A DNA stretch of 12,907 nt from CSP1-8 sp049688015 (lineage in GTDB: Bacteria > Desulfobacterota > Deferrimicrobia > Deferrimicrobiales > Deferrimicrobiaceae), in the NCBI GenBank assembly GCA_049688015.1, contig JBAVJZ010000065.1, forward strand, positions 1 through 12,907, written 5' to 3'. The first letter of the stretch is position 1. Every line of letters starts with the position of its first letter. The notes below the pieces were generated by a model. That model ran no database searches. It saw only the letters and a program-made list of their open reading frames with translations, and was not told where the DNA came from. Of the stretch, positions 1 to 7,069 are shown piece by piece. The translations under genes and the position numbers were made by a program.

Positions 1-820
1 CGGCAAGAGCAAGGAGATCCGTGAGCCCCGACGTGTATCCTTTCGCAATGTCCGTGTTCTTCGGATGGAATGCCAGCGGAATAAAGGACTGGAACCCGCC
101 GGTACGGTCCTGCAGATCCCGGAGCCGACGCATATGGTCGACGCGGGAGGCGAGCGTCTCCACGTGCCCGTAGAGCATCGTCGCGTTGCTGCGCAGTCCG
201 GCGTTGTGGACCCTCTCCATGATCTCGAGCCACCGGTCCCCCGTGATCTTCTCCGGGCAGATCCGGTTCCTAATCTCCGGGGCGAAGATCTCCGCTCCCC
301 CTCCCGGCAGGCTTCCCAGGCCGGCATCCTTAAGCTCGCGGATGACCTCTTCCAGGGGAAGCCCCGTAATCTGGGAGAAGTAGTCGATCTCCACGGCGGT
401 GAACGCCTGGAGGTGCATCTCCGGGAACCGCTCCCGGAGGGCCCGGAGCATCCGGAGGTAGAAATCGAACGGAAGGTCCGGGTGGAGCCCGCCGACGACG
501 TGCAGCTCCGTGGCGTTCTGGTAACGCGCCTCCTCCGCCCGGGACAGGATCTCGTCCAGCGTCATGGTGTAGGCGAGGGGTTCCTCCCCGCTCTTGCTGA
601 ATGCACAGAACTTGCACCGGTTGACGCAGATGTTGGTGGGGTTGATGTGCCGGTTGACGATGAAGTACACCCGGTCGCCATTTACCCGCCGGTTGGCGAG
701 GTCCGCCATCTCCCCCACCGCATGGATGTCCCGGCTGAGGAACAGGGCGAGGGCGTCCTCCTCGGACAGCCTCACTCCTGCCGACACCTTATCCTGAATG
801 GTCCGTAACGAGGGTCCCAT
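1..820 (-). CDS. mqnE: Aminofutalosine synthase MqnE (radical SAM), C-terminus cut by window edge
   Basis: A radical SAM enzyme of the futalosine route to menaquinone. MqnE joins a SAM-derived adenosyl radical to the chorismate-derived enolpyruvyl-benzoate to give aminofutalosine in the cytoplasm. The visible 273 residues hold the CX3CX2C iron-sulfur motif as CVNRCKFC (Cys65, Cys69, Cys72), preceded by NRHINPTNI, then GGLHPDLPF near residue 110 and GGGAEIFAPEIRNRICPEKI near 175-195, followed by LRSNATMLYGHVE. These blocks match MqnE better than MqnC or CofH as I know the families. The family is about 360-370 residues long, so roughly a quarter is missing. The ATG at 820 follows AAAGGCG at a workable spacing and overlaps the end of the upstream kinase gene by 32 bases in another frame, so translational coupling is likely. 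Family assignment is secure; MqnE rather than a close paralogue is very likely. Confidence 0.93.
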   Translation of the reverse strand, partial: MGPSLRTIQDKVSAGVRLSEEDALALFLSRDIHAVGEMADLANRRVNGDRVYFIVNRHINPTNICVNRCKFCAFSKSGEEPLAYTMTLDEILSRAEEARYQNATELHVVGGLHPDLPFDFYLRMLRALRERFPEMHLQAFTAVEIDYFSQITGLPLEEVIRELKDAGLGSLPGGGAEIFAPEIRNRICPEKITGDRWLEIMERVHNAGLRSNATMLYGHVETLASRVDHMRRLRDLQDRTGGFQSFIPLAFHPKNTDIAKGYTSGLTDLLALA

Positions 821-3263
821 TTTTGTCGCCTTTCCGCATCTGCTCCAGGACCCGTATCCCCGCCCCCGTCTCCTTCGGCACGCGCGGAAGGAAGATCGAA
901 AACGTCACGCCTTCGCCCTCCCGGTTGTCCAGCTGGATCGTTCCTCCGTGCTTGTCGACGATGGCGTGGACGATGGGAAGCCCGAGACCCGTTCCCTTCG
1001 GCTTGGTGGTGAAGAACGGGTTGAAGATGTTGTGCACCACGTCGTGAGAGATCCCGCCGCCGGTGTCGCGGATAAGGAAGACCACTCCGTCCCCCTCTTC
1101 CTCCCTGGCCGCCCGGGTGACGAGCGTAAGCGTCCCCCCCTTTCCCATCGCCTGGACGGCGTTGGCGACGAGATTCCAGAGCACCTGCCGGATCTGGTCC
1201 GGGTCGACCGCGATCTCGGGGATGTTCTTCGAGAGGTCCACTTTTCTCTTGATTCCGCTCTCCTCGAGTTCGTCCCGAAACATCCTCAGGACGTCCCGGA
1301 TTTCGGTATTGATGTCGATATTCTGGAAGTCGGACACCTCCTCCCGCGAGAAAGAGAGAGCCTGCTGGACGGTCCGCTCCAGCCGTTTCACCTCCTTGAG
1401 GATGATCTCGGCGTACCTCGCCGTTTGGGGATGGATCCGCTCGCCGCTGTCGACCTCGCGTGCCAGGCGGGCCGCGAATCCCCCGATCACGGTGAGGGGG
1501 TTCTTGATTTCGTGGGCGATCCGTGCGGCCATCTCTCCCAGCGCCGCAAGCTTCTCGCTCTGTACCAGGAGATCCTGGGTCTTCCGGACCTTCCCCAGCG
1601 CGTCCTCGAGGCTCTCGTAAAGGGAGGCGTTCTCCATGGCAAGGCATGCCTCGGAGGCGAACATCGTCAGGATCTGGATGTCCTCCTCCGTGATATCCCG
1701 CTCCCGGTACTTGTTGTCCACATAGATGCACCCCCACGCCTTGCCCTGGACGACAAGAGGGACCGTCGCGAAGGAGGGCGGGTGGTTGCGGCAAAGTCCC
1801 GCCGGCGAACCCGAAGGGGACGCCTCACAACCGGAGTCCGCCCGGACGGCGCGCTTTTCCCGAACCGCCTTCCCCACGAGGCACCCGTGGTTGTCCATGG
1901 GAATCGAAAGATTCTCGACCTCGCTCCAGAGCATCTTCCCGATCTTTTTCATTCCCGCCTCCGTCGCGCCCTCTTCCGGCGGAATGCGGTGGGACCGCGG
2001 GGCCTGGCGGGCCTCTTTCGCGCTCCTCGGTCCCATCCCCATCCGGGCCAGGAGCGTGTGGCCGTCTTCGGAGAGAAGGAAGAGGATCGCCCGGCTGAAG
2101 TTGAACCCCGTGGGGGAAGTGAGGGCGTACAGCATGATCGGGAGAAGCCGTTCCGTCCTCACGGTGGACATGAGCGCCCGCGCCACGTTGTACAGCATCG
2201 CGAACCGCCGGGCCCGGGCCTGGTTCTCCTGGGCCAGCTGCTGGGCCTCACGGAACATCCCCGAGTTCTCGATCATGTTGGCGAGCTGACTGCATACCGT
2301 CTGCATCAGGTGCATCACTTCCATGTCGAAGACGACGTGCGGCGAGCAGGAATAATAGTTGATTACGCCAAGCGCTCTCCCCTTGGAGATGATCGGAAGC
2401 CCGAGGAAGGAGGTGACCCCTTTGCGGGAAAGCGCGAGGAACAGGGGGGAATCCTCCGGCCCGCTCATGAGAAGGGGTCTTTTCTCCCGAAATATCTGGC
2501 GCGCGAGGAGCTTTCCGTGGGCGCGCAACTCCCGCTTGAACTCCGGTCGTTCGTAGCCTTCGTCCACCATGACCTTGAGAACGGACCGGTTCTCCCCCGT
2601 CAGGCGGATGGTGCATCCATCGGACTGCAGGAGCCGGGAGGTGGTCTTCGCCACGTACCCCAGAATCTCCCGCACCTGAAACGTGGAGGTGATCGCCCGT
2701 CCGATCTCGTTGAGCGTGATGAGCTCGGACACCCGCTTTCGGGCGTCGAAATACAGCCTGCTGTTCCGTATCGCCCCCCCCACCTCCATCGCCACGGCGG
2801 ACAGCAGCCGGACCGTCTCCTCGGGAAAAGTGAGCGGGGACCGGCTCGAGAAGTTCATCGCCCCATAGAGGTAGACGTCATCCATGATGGGAACGGACAG
2901 GATCGATCGGAAGTCGCGTATTTCCCGGGCGACCGCCAGGGAGGGAGGGGAAGCCTGCACGTCGGGGAAGAATACCGGGGCCCGTTTCTGTGCCGCCTTC
3001 CCGGCAACCCCCTCCCCCGGCTTGATCCGGAAATCGAACTGGCTGCATTCCTCGATCTCCAGGCAGGACGAAACCCACGGGACGAGGTACTCCCCCCGCG
3101 GGTCGCGCCGGTAGACGCAGACGCACTCCGCCCCGGAATCCCGGGCAATAAGGTCGCAAATGTGCTTGAGGCGGTTCTCGATCTGGATGTTCGAGTTGGA
3201 GATCTCGACGACCCGGGAGAGGAGGGTGAACTTGTCTGTCGGGTTGTCCATGGGACCGGTCAA
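789..3263 (-). CDS. Soluble sensor histidine kinase with three GAF domains
   Basis: An 824-residue cytoplasmic sensor kinase with no transmembrane segment, signal peptide or receiver domain. Three GAF-like sensor modules come first: about 20-170, 185-335 and 355-545. Each is followed by a helical linker, the last (about 545-575) coiled-coil-like. The HisKA dimerisation helix carries the H-box RIAHEIKNPL with His584 as the expected phosphoacceptor. The ATPase domain has the N-box (NLVANAVQAM, Asn701), G1 (DTGGGIS, about 733-739), the F-box (NPFFTT) and G2 (GTGLGLPI), so it should be active. GAF3 contains an unusual loop (about 412-497) with Cys461, Cys479, Cys491 and His494. The signal is unknown; GAF domains bind cyclic nucleotides, tetrapyrroles, gases or metal centres. 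The TTG start overlaps the glgA stop as TTGA, like the GTGA junctions elsewhere in the window; an ATG at 3251 is an equally possible start. No cognate response regulator is in the window. Confidence 0.9.
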   Translation of the reverse strand: MTGPMDNPTDKFTLLSRVVEISNSNIQIENRLKHICDLIARDSGAECVCVYRRDPRGEYLVPWVSSCLEIEECSQFDFRIKPGEGVAGKAAQKRAPVFFPDVQASPPSLAVAREIRDFRSILSVPIMDDVYLYGAMNFSSRSPLTFPEETVRLLSAVAMEVGGAIRNSRLYFDARKRVSELITLNEIGRAITSTFQVREILGYVAKTTSRLLQSDGCTIRLTGENRSVLKVMVDEGYERPEFKRELRAHGKLLARQIFREKRPLLMSGPEDSPLFLALSRKGVTSFLGLPIISKGRALGVINYYSCSPHVVFDMEVMHLMQTVCSQLANMIENSGMFREAQQLAQENQARARRFAMLYNVARALMSTVRTERLLPIMLYALTSPTGFNFSRAILFLLSEDGHTLLARMGMGPRSAKEARQAPRSHRIPPEEGATEAGMKKIGKMLWSEVENLSIPMDNHGCLVGKAVREKRAVRADSGCEASPSGSPAGLCRNHPPSFATVPLVVQGKAWGCIYVDNKYRERDITEEDIQILTMFASEACLAMENASLYESLEDALGKVRKTQDLLVQSEKLAALGEMAARIAHEIKNPLTVIGGFAARLAREVDSGERIHPQTARYAEIILKEVKRLERTVQQALSFSREEVSDFQNIDINTEIRDVLRMFRDELEESGIKRKVDLSKNIPEIAVDPDQIRQVLWNLVANAVQAMGKGGTLTLVTRAAREEEGDGVVFLIRDTGGGISHDVVHNIFNPFFTTKPKGTGLGLPIVHAIVDKHGGTIQLDNREGEGVTFSIFLPRVPKETGAGIRVLEQMRKGDKNGTLVTDHSG

Positions 3264-4723
3264 CCCCGCACGCCCTTTTTCCTGAGCGCCTTCTCATAGG
3301 CGGACACATATCCTCTGGCGGACGCATCCCAGGAGAAATCCATCGCCATCCCGCGTTTCACGATCGCCTCCCACCGCGGCCTGTCCGCGTAAGCGACCAG
3401 GGCTCTCGAGAGGGCGCCATTGAGCTCCGCCGGGTCGTAGTCGTTGAATATGAACCCCGTACCCCGGGCAGGGTCCTCATCGGCATCCACCACGGTATCG
3501 GCAAGTCCTCCCGTGTTCCGGACCACGGGAACCGTACCGTACTTGAGGCTGTAGATCTGGTTCAGACCGCACGGTTCGTACTTCGACGGCATGAGGTAGA
3601 TATCGGATCCGGCCTCGATCTTGTGCGCCAGCCGGTTGTCGAACGAGAATCGAAGAGATATTCGTTCCGGGTGGAGACGTCCGATTTCGGCAAGCGCCTC
3701 CTCGTATTTCCTCTCACCCGTTCCTAGGATGACGACCCGGACGGGCTGCTTTGCCAGCCACTCCCCGATCTGCTCGATCAGGTCGAATCCCTTCTGCGCG
3801 GTCAGGCGCCCGATGACCCCGATGACGGGCTCGTCCACAGGCCCGGTCCACCCGAATTCGGCGAGAAGGTCGTCGCGGCAGACCTTCTTCCCCGCCAGGT
3901 CCCTGCGGGAGTACCGGGCGGCGATCAGCGGGTCCGTCTCCGGGTTCCAGTCCTCGTAGTCGACGCCGTTCAGGATCCCGAACAGGTCGGCCCGACGCTC
4001 GTAGAGGACGCCCTCGAGTCCGTGGCCGTATTCCGCCGTCTGGATCTCCCGGCTGTAGGTGTCGCTTACCGTGGTGAGGATGTCGGAGAAGACGAGCCCC
4101 GCCTTCAGCACGTTGAGCTTGCCGTAGAACTCCACGCCCTTGGGAGTGAACAGTTCCCAGCCAAGCCCCGTGATCGGGAGGTCGTGGTTCCAGAACAGCC
4201 CCTGGTATCCGAGGTTGTGAACGGTAAAAACGGTCCCGGTGGATCGGAACGCCGGCCCGTGGGAGTAGAGCGTCTTGACGTAGGCGGGAACCAGGGCCGT
4301 CTGCCAGTCGTTGCAGTGAAGGATGCCGTAGGAGCGTCCCGACCGGCCGATCCATTCCATGATCGCCCGGCAGAAGAAGGCGAACCGCTCGCAGTTATCG
4401 ACGTAGTCGCCGTCCTTCGTGCCGTAATAGAACTCCCGGTCGAAATATCGGTCGTTGCGCACCAGGAACGCCCTGACCCCGTCGCCGGCATCCGTCTCCA
4501 TGACGATGCCGATCTCTTCCCGGTGCCCCATGGGGACCCGCACGGGAGGCCCGGCATGCGCCAGGGGGAAGCGATCCCGGTCCACCGTACGGTAAAGCGG
4601 CAGAATGATGTCGGCTTCCACACCGATCTTCCGAAGCGCCTTCGGCAGGGACCCGGTGACGTCGGCCAGTCCTCCCGTCTTGGCGAACGGGACGATCTCG
4701 GAAGATGCGATGAGGACCCTCAT
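3260..4723 (-). CDS. glgA: Glycogen synthase (ADP-glucose type), GT5 family
   Basis: A glycosyltransferase of family GT5 with the GT-B fold. It transfers glucose from ADP-glucose to the non-reducing end of an alpha-1,4-glucan. At 487 residues it is normal length for bacterial GlgA. The N-terminal domain opens with the KTGGL motif (Lys15-Leu19) that contacts the nucleotide sugar, and has HCNDWQTALVP at 136-146. The C-terminal domain has IGRLTAQKG (304-312, containing the expected phosphate-binding Arg305 and Lys311) and SKYEPCGLNQIYSLKYGT (380-397) with the conserved Glu383, followed by RNTGGLADTV. The ATG at 4723 lies 19 bases after the galT stop; the purine-rich AAGGGAG is far upstream, so initiation may depend on coupling. 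Neither glgB nor glgC is in the window, so the ADP-glucose supply must be encoded elsewhere. Assignment is secure; ADP- rather than UDP-glucose is inferred from the family. Confidence 0.96.
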   Translation of the reverse strand: MRVLIASSEIVPFAKTGGLADVTGSLPKALRKIGVEADIILPLYRTVDRDRFPLAHAGPPVRVPMGHREEIGIVMETDAGDGVRAFLVRNDRYFDREFYYGTKDGDYVDNCERFAFFCRAIMEWIGRSGRSYGILHCNDWQTALVPAYVKTLYSHGPAFRSTGTVFTVHNLGYQGLFWNHDLPITGLGWELFTPKGVEFYGKLNVLKAGLVFSDILTTVSDTYSREIQTAEYGHGLEGVLYERRADLFGILNGVDYEDWNPETDPLIAARYSRRDLAGKKVCRDDLLAEFGWTGPVDEPVIGVIGRLTAQKGFDLIEQIGEWLAKQPVRVVILGTGERKYEEALAEIGRLHPERISLRFSFDNRLAHKIEAGSDIYLMPSKYEPCGLNQIYSLKYGTVPVVRNTGGLADTVVDADEDPARGTGFIFNDYDPAELNGALSRALVAYADRPRWEAIVKRGMAMDFSWDASARGYVSAYEKALRKKGVRG

Positions 4724-4742
4724 GGCGACGTCTGTTTCTCCC

Positions 4743-5738
4743 TTATGCCGGCAACTCGCGAAGGAACTTGGCCGACTCCTCGGGAGGGGTCGGGTTGATG
4801 TAGAACCCGGACCCCCATTCGAATCCGGCGACTTTCGTCAGCTTCGGCATGATCTCGATATGCCAGTGGTAGAAGTCGGTGCCTCCGGACCGGAAGGGCG
4901 CGCTGTGGATGATGTAATTGAAGGGGGGATCATCCAGTGCCACCTTGAGCTTGCGGAGTGTCCGCCGGAATGTGGCCCCGAGCGACTGGATCTGGTTTTC
5001 CTCGATCATCTCGTACGCGCACTGGTGACGCTTGGGGATGATCCACGTCTCGAAGGGGAACCGGGGAGCGTACGGGCAATAGGCGAGAAACTCCCCGCTC
5101 TCCTCGACGATGCGCACCTTCTGGTCCATCTCCTGGGCGATGATGTCGCAAAAGAGGCACCGGTCGCGGAACCGGTAGTAGTCCCGGCAGCCGGTCATCT
5201 CCTCCATCACTCGTTTCGGCACGATGGGGAGCGCGATCACCTGGGAATGGCTGTGGGCAAGGGAGGCGCCGGCGGCCAGTCCGTGGTTCTTGAAGATGAG
5301 AACGGACTTGAAGCGCTCGTCGTTCATCAGGTCGACGGTCCGCTCCCGGTATGCCCGTAGAACGTCAGCCACCCTCTCCTCGGGCAGGTCGAACAGATCG
5401 AGCTCGTGCCTCTCCGTCTCGATCACGACCTCGTGGGCCCCGATGCCGTTCATCCTGTCGTAGATCCCCTCCCCCGCCTTTCCGAGGTCTCCTTCGATCC
5501 GAAGCGCGGGGAACTTGTTGGGGACCACGCGGAGCGTCCACCCTCCGTTGCCTGCCGGGTGAGGATTCGGGTAGACGAGGATCTCCGGAGGGGTCATACG
5601 CTCGCTCCCCGGGCACAGGGGACAGAACCCCTCCTTACGGATCGCCTTCTCCTGGGGGTAATCCTGGGGCCGGCGCCCCCGTTCCGTGGAGATGATGACC
5701 CATCGGCCCACAATGGGGTCTTTTCGAAGTTCCGTCAT
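4743..5738 (-). CDS. galT: Galactose-1-phosphate uridylyltransferase family nucleotidyltransferase
   Basis: A 331-residue protein of the GalT branch of the HIT superfamily, which swaps nucleoside monophosphate between a sugar-1-phosphate and a nucleotide sugar through a uridylyl- or adenylyl-histidine. Two HIT-like halves are visible. The first has the zinc motif CPLC (Cys39, Cys42) and AHSHSQ (161-166), where His164 corresponds to the nucleophile. The second has CLFC (194-197), FPFETWIIPKRH and YHWHIEIMP (290-298), then the GSGFYINPTPPE tail typical of prokaryotic GalT. The open frame reaches back to 5927, but the ATG at 5738 is chosen because GGAGG sits six bases upstream and residues before it are low-complexity Arg/Gly. 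Placement directly before glgA, without galK or galE, makes an ADP-glucose-linked role possible, as reported for the Arabidopsis GalT-like ADP-glucose phosphorylase. The family is certain; the true substrate is not. Confidence 0.9.
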   Translation of the reverse strand: MTELRKDPIVGRWVIISTERGRRPQDYPQEKAIRKEGFCPLCPGSERMTPPEILVYPNPHPAGNGGWTLRVVPNKFPALRIEGDLGKAGEGIYDRMNGIGAHEVVIETERHELDLFDLPEERVADVLRAYRERTVDLMNDERFKSVLIFKNHGLAAGASLAHSHSQVIALPIVPKRVMEEMTGCRDYYRFRDRCLFCDIIAQEMDQKVRIVEESGEFLAYCPYAPRFPFETWIIPKRHQCAYEMIEENQIQSLGATFRRTLRKLKVALDDPPFNYIIHSAPFRSGGTDFYHWHIEIMPKLTKVAGFEWGSGFYINPTPPEESAKFLRELPA

Positions 5739-5793
5739 GATTCCTCCGGTAATGACGTGGAAGAAACGTAAAGGGGCGGACGTACCTGTCGCC

Positions 5794-5817
5794 GGGGGCC
5801 TGCGGCCGCAGCCCCCC
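5794..5817 (-). other. Strong GC hairpin in the dksA-galT spacer
   Basis: The 80-base spacer between the dksA stop and the galT start contains a perfect 12-base palindrome, CTGCGGCCGCAG (5800-5811), flanked by a further five G:C pairs (5794-5798 with 5813-5817) across one mismatch. In the transcript it begins just after the dksA stop codon. No U-run follows it, so it is not a standard intrinsic terminator. It may instead stabilise or pause the message, or reduce read-through into galT. The pairing is seen; the function is inferred. Confidence 0.5.
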
Positions 5818-5818
5818 C

Positions 5819-6175
5819 TTATCTTCCTTCCTCCTCCTCGGCGACCGTCTTGCAATCGATGCACAACGCGGTAACCGGCCTCGCGACAAGCCGCTTCTCG
5901 CCGATCTCCCCGCCGCACCCTTCGCAAATACCAAACGTGCCGTCATCGATCCGCTTCATGGCCTCCTTGATCTTGGCAAGGAGCTTGCGTTCCCTGTCGC
6001 GGAGGCGGAGGGTGAAGTTCCGGTTCGATTCCAGGAGGGCCCGATCGGTGGGGTCAGGGAAGTTCTCCTCCGTGACCGAGGTCATGTCGGAGACCGTTTT
6101 CCCCGCTCCGACCAACAGCTCATCCGTCTGGCGCTGCAGCTCTTCCCTGCACTTTTCCAGGATGCTGGGGTCCAT
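5819..6175 (-). CDS. dksA: DksA/TraR-family zinc-finger transcription regulator
   Basis: A 118-residue DksA-like protein. DksA binds the secondary channel of RNA polymerase and, with ppGpp, reshapes transcription in starvation. The coiled-coil tip motif DxxDxA is intact (Asp41, Asp44, Ala46), followed by RLRDRERKLLAKI and a four-cysteine zinc finger: Cys84, Cys87, Cys105 and Cys108 (CEGC and CIDC), with RLVARP between them. It is shorter than the 151-residue E. coli protein, lacking part of the N-terminal helix, as in many deltaproteobacterial paralogues. The frame opens at a GTG (6199), but the ATG at 6175 is preferred: AAAGGAGAGGG sits directly upstream, and the promoter at 6213-6240 would leave almost no leader for the GTG. 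It is the first gene of the lower gene string. The family is certain; whether it is the main DksA or a paralogue is unknown, so the symbol is tentative. Confidence 0.92.
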   Translation of the reverse strand: MDPSILEKCREELQRQTDELLVGAGKTVSDMTSVTEENFPDPTDRALLESNRNFTLRLRDRERKLLAKIKEAMKRIDDGTFGICEGCGGEIGEKRLVARPVTALCIDCKTVAEEEEGR

Positions 6176-6212
6176 CCCTCTCCTTTCCCGAACGGTCACG
6201 AAATTATTATAG

Positions 6213-6240
6213 ATTATATTTTCCCCGCCGGGAGAGTAAA
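6213..6240 (-). promoter_or_regulatory. Putative sigma70 promoter upstream of dksA, with tandem TATAAT
   Basis: In this very GC-rich sequence an AT-rich island carries a perfect TATAAT (6213-6218) 16 bases after TTTACT (6235-6240, four of six matches to the -35 consensus). A second TATAAT lies immediately downstream at 6206-6211 but has no good -35. Transcription would start near 6205, giving a leader of about 30 bases to the dksA ATG. It probably drives dksA, galT, glgA, the kinase gene and mqnE. This is motif evidence only. Confidence 0.6.
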
Positions 6241-6267
6241 GGAGGGGGGAGAAAGAGAGGCGTCGGA

Positions 6268-6282
6268 CTCCGGCTACCGGAG
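6268..6282 (-). terminator. Small hairpin spanning the tonB stop codon, possible weak terminator
   Basis: CTCCGG (6277-6282) and CCGGAG (6268-6273) form a six-pair stem whose three-base loop is the tonB TAG stop codon. The downstream transcript is pyrimidine-rich but C-interrupted, so this is not a convincing rho-independent terminator. It is the only candidate for ending the B12 operon before the dksA promoter. Confidence 0.25.
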
Positions 6283-7038
6283 GCGAAACCGGACCGGAAC
6301 CTCCACCCAGCCGGGATCCGACGGAAGCGGTGCGGCACGCACCACCCCCCTGCGCGCGGCTTCGTCGAGCCGCAGGGCCCCGCTGCTCCGGGTGATGCGG
6401 ATCTCCTTCGGGATCCCCCCCGTACCGATGCGAATGCGCAGGAGCACCTCCCCCTGCTCCCCCCGCCGTACCGCCTCCTCGGGATAGATGATCCGGGCCT
6501 GGATCCGTTCGCGGAGAAGGGCCGTCCCCGCTCCGGCACGAAAGCCTCCCCCCGTCCGGCCCGGATCGGGGAAACCCGTCGGCGGCGCATGAAATGCCTG
6601 TCCGGCACCCGTCGCCTCCTCACCGGGGGCGGGCAATTCCGACCCGTCCCCGGAATCGGGCGGAGATTCCGGGACCACCGTCCCCACGGGAGCGTCCTCC
6701 TTCCCGGGTCGCATGACCTCCTCCTCGACCGTTTCCGGCCCCGGGGGGAGTGGGGAGGGAGCGGCGGGCGGAATCTCCTTCTCCCGGGGAGAAACCGCTG
6801 ATCGGCGCGTTTCCCCGGCCGGGGGAAGGGGAACGGATCGGTCCGCCGTTGCACGGGTCCTGCCGGGGGCCTCGACCAGAAAGACGTCCACAGTCACCTG
6901 CCGGGAGCCGGCCACGGAACCGGCCCCCAACAGGAACAGGAAGGAAACCGCCAGGAGATGGGCGGATGCCGACCAGATAACCGCCCGGCCGATCCGCGGT
7001 GCCTCCTTTCCTGCCGTTTTCGCCTTCGTGGCGGACAT
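6274..7038 (-). CDS. tonB: TonB energy-transducing protein of the B12 operon
   Basis: A 254-residue TonB. It spans the periplasm and passes proton-motive energy from ExbB/ExbD in the inner membrane to outer-membrane receptors. The N-terminal anchor is at about 18-40 and keeps the S-x3-H pattern (Ser23, His27) needed for ExbB/ExbD coupling in E. coli TonB. A proline- and glutamate-rich spacer covers about 60-165. The C-terminal TonB domain (about 172-254) has YPEEAVRRGEQGEVLLRI, then SSGALRLDEAARR and VPVRFRLR. The ATG at 7038 follows GGGAG at good spacing and lies 31 bases after the btuB stop, so it belongs to the riboswitch-controlled operon and probably serves BtuB. No exbB or exbD is nearby; these must be supplied from elsewhere. 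Assignment is secure. Confidence 0.94.
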   Translation of the reverse strand: MSATKAKTAGKEAPRIGRAVIWSASAHLLAVSFLFLLGAGSVAGSRQVTVDVFLVEAPGRTRATADRSVPLPPAGETRRSAVSPREKEIPPAAPSPLPPGPETVEEEVMRPGKEDAPVGTVVPESPPDSGDGSELPAPGEEATGAGQAFHAPPTGFPDPGRTGGGFRAGAGTALLRERIQARIIYPEEAVRRGEQGEVLLRIRIGTGGIPKEIRITRSSGALRLDEAARRGVVRAAPLPSDPGWVEVPVRFRLR

Positions 7039-7069
7039 GCCGTCACTCCCCCCCGTCCCCGTCCTCCTT

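Noticed and set aside
65..808. 247-codon plus-strand frame opposite mqnE
   Set aside because: The minus strand reads as a clean MqnE with the CX3CX2C motif; the plus-strand product has no motif.
798..3299. 833-codon open frame on the plus strand opposite the kinase gene
   Set aside because: It mirrors the kinase gene over its full length, its translation is rich in Arg, Asp, His and Pro without any family motif, and such antisense frames are common in GC-rich genes with strong third-position bias.
5739..5927. 63-residue N-terminal extension of galT
   Set aside because: It would overlap dksA and is Arg/Gly-rich; the ATG at 5738 has GGAGG at ideal spacing and starts the conserved TELRKDPI segment.
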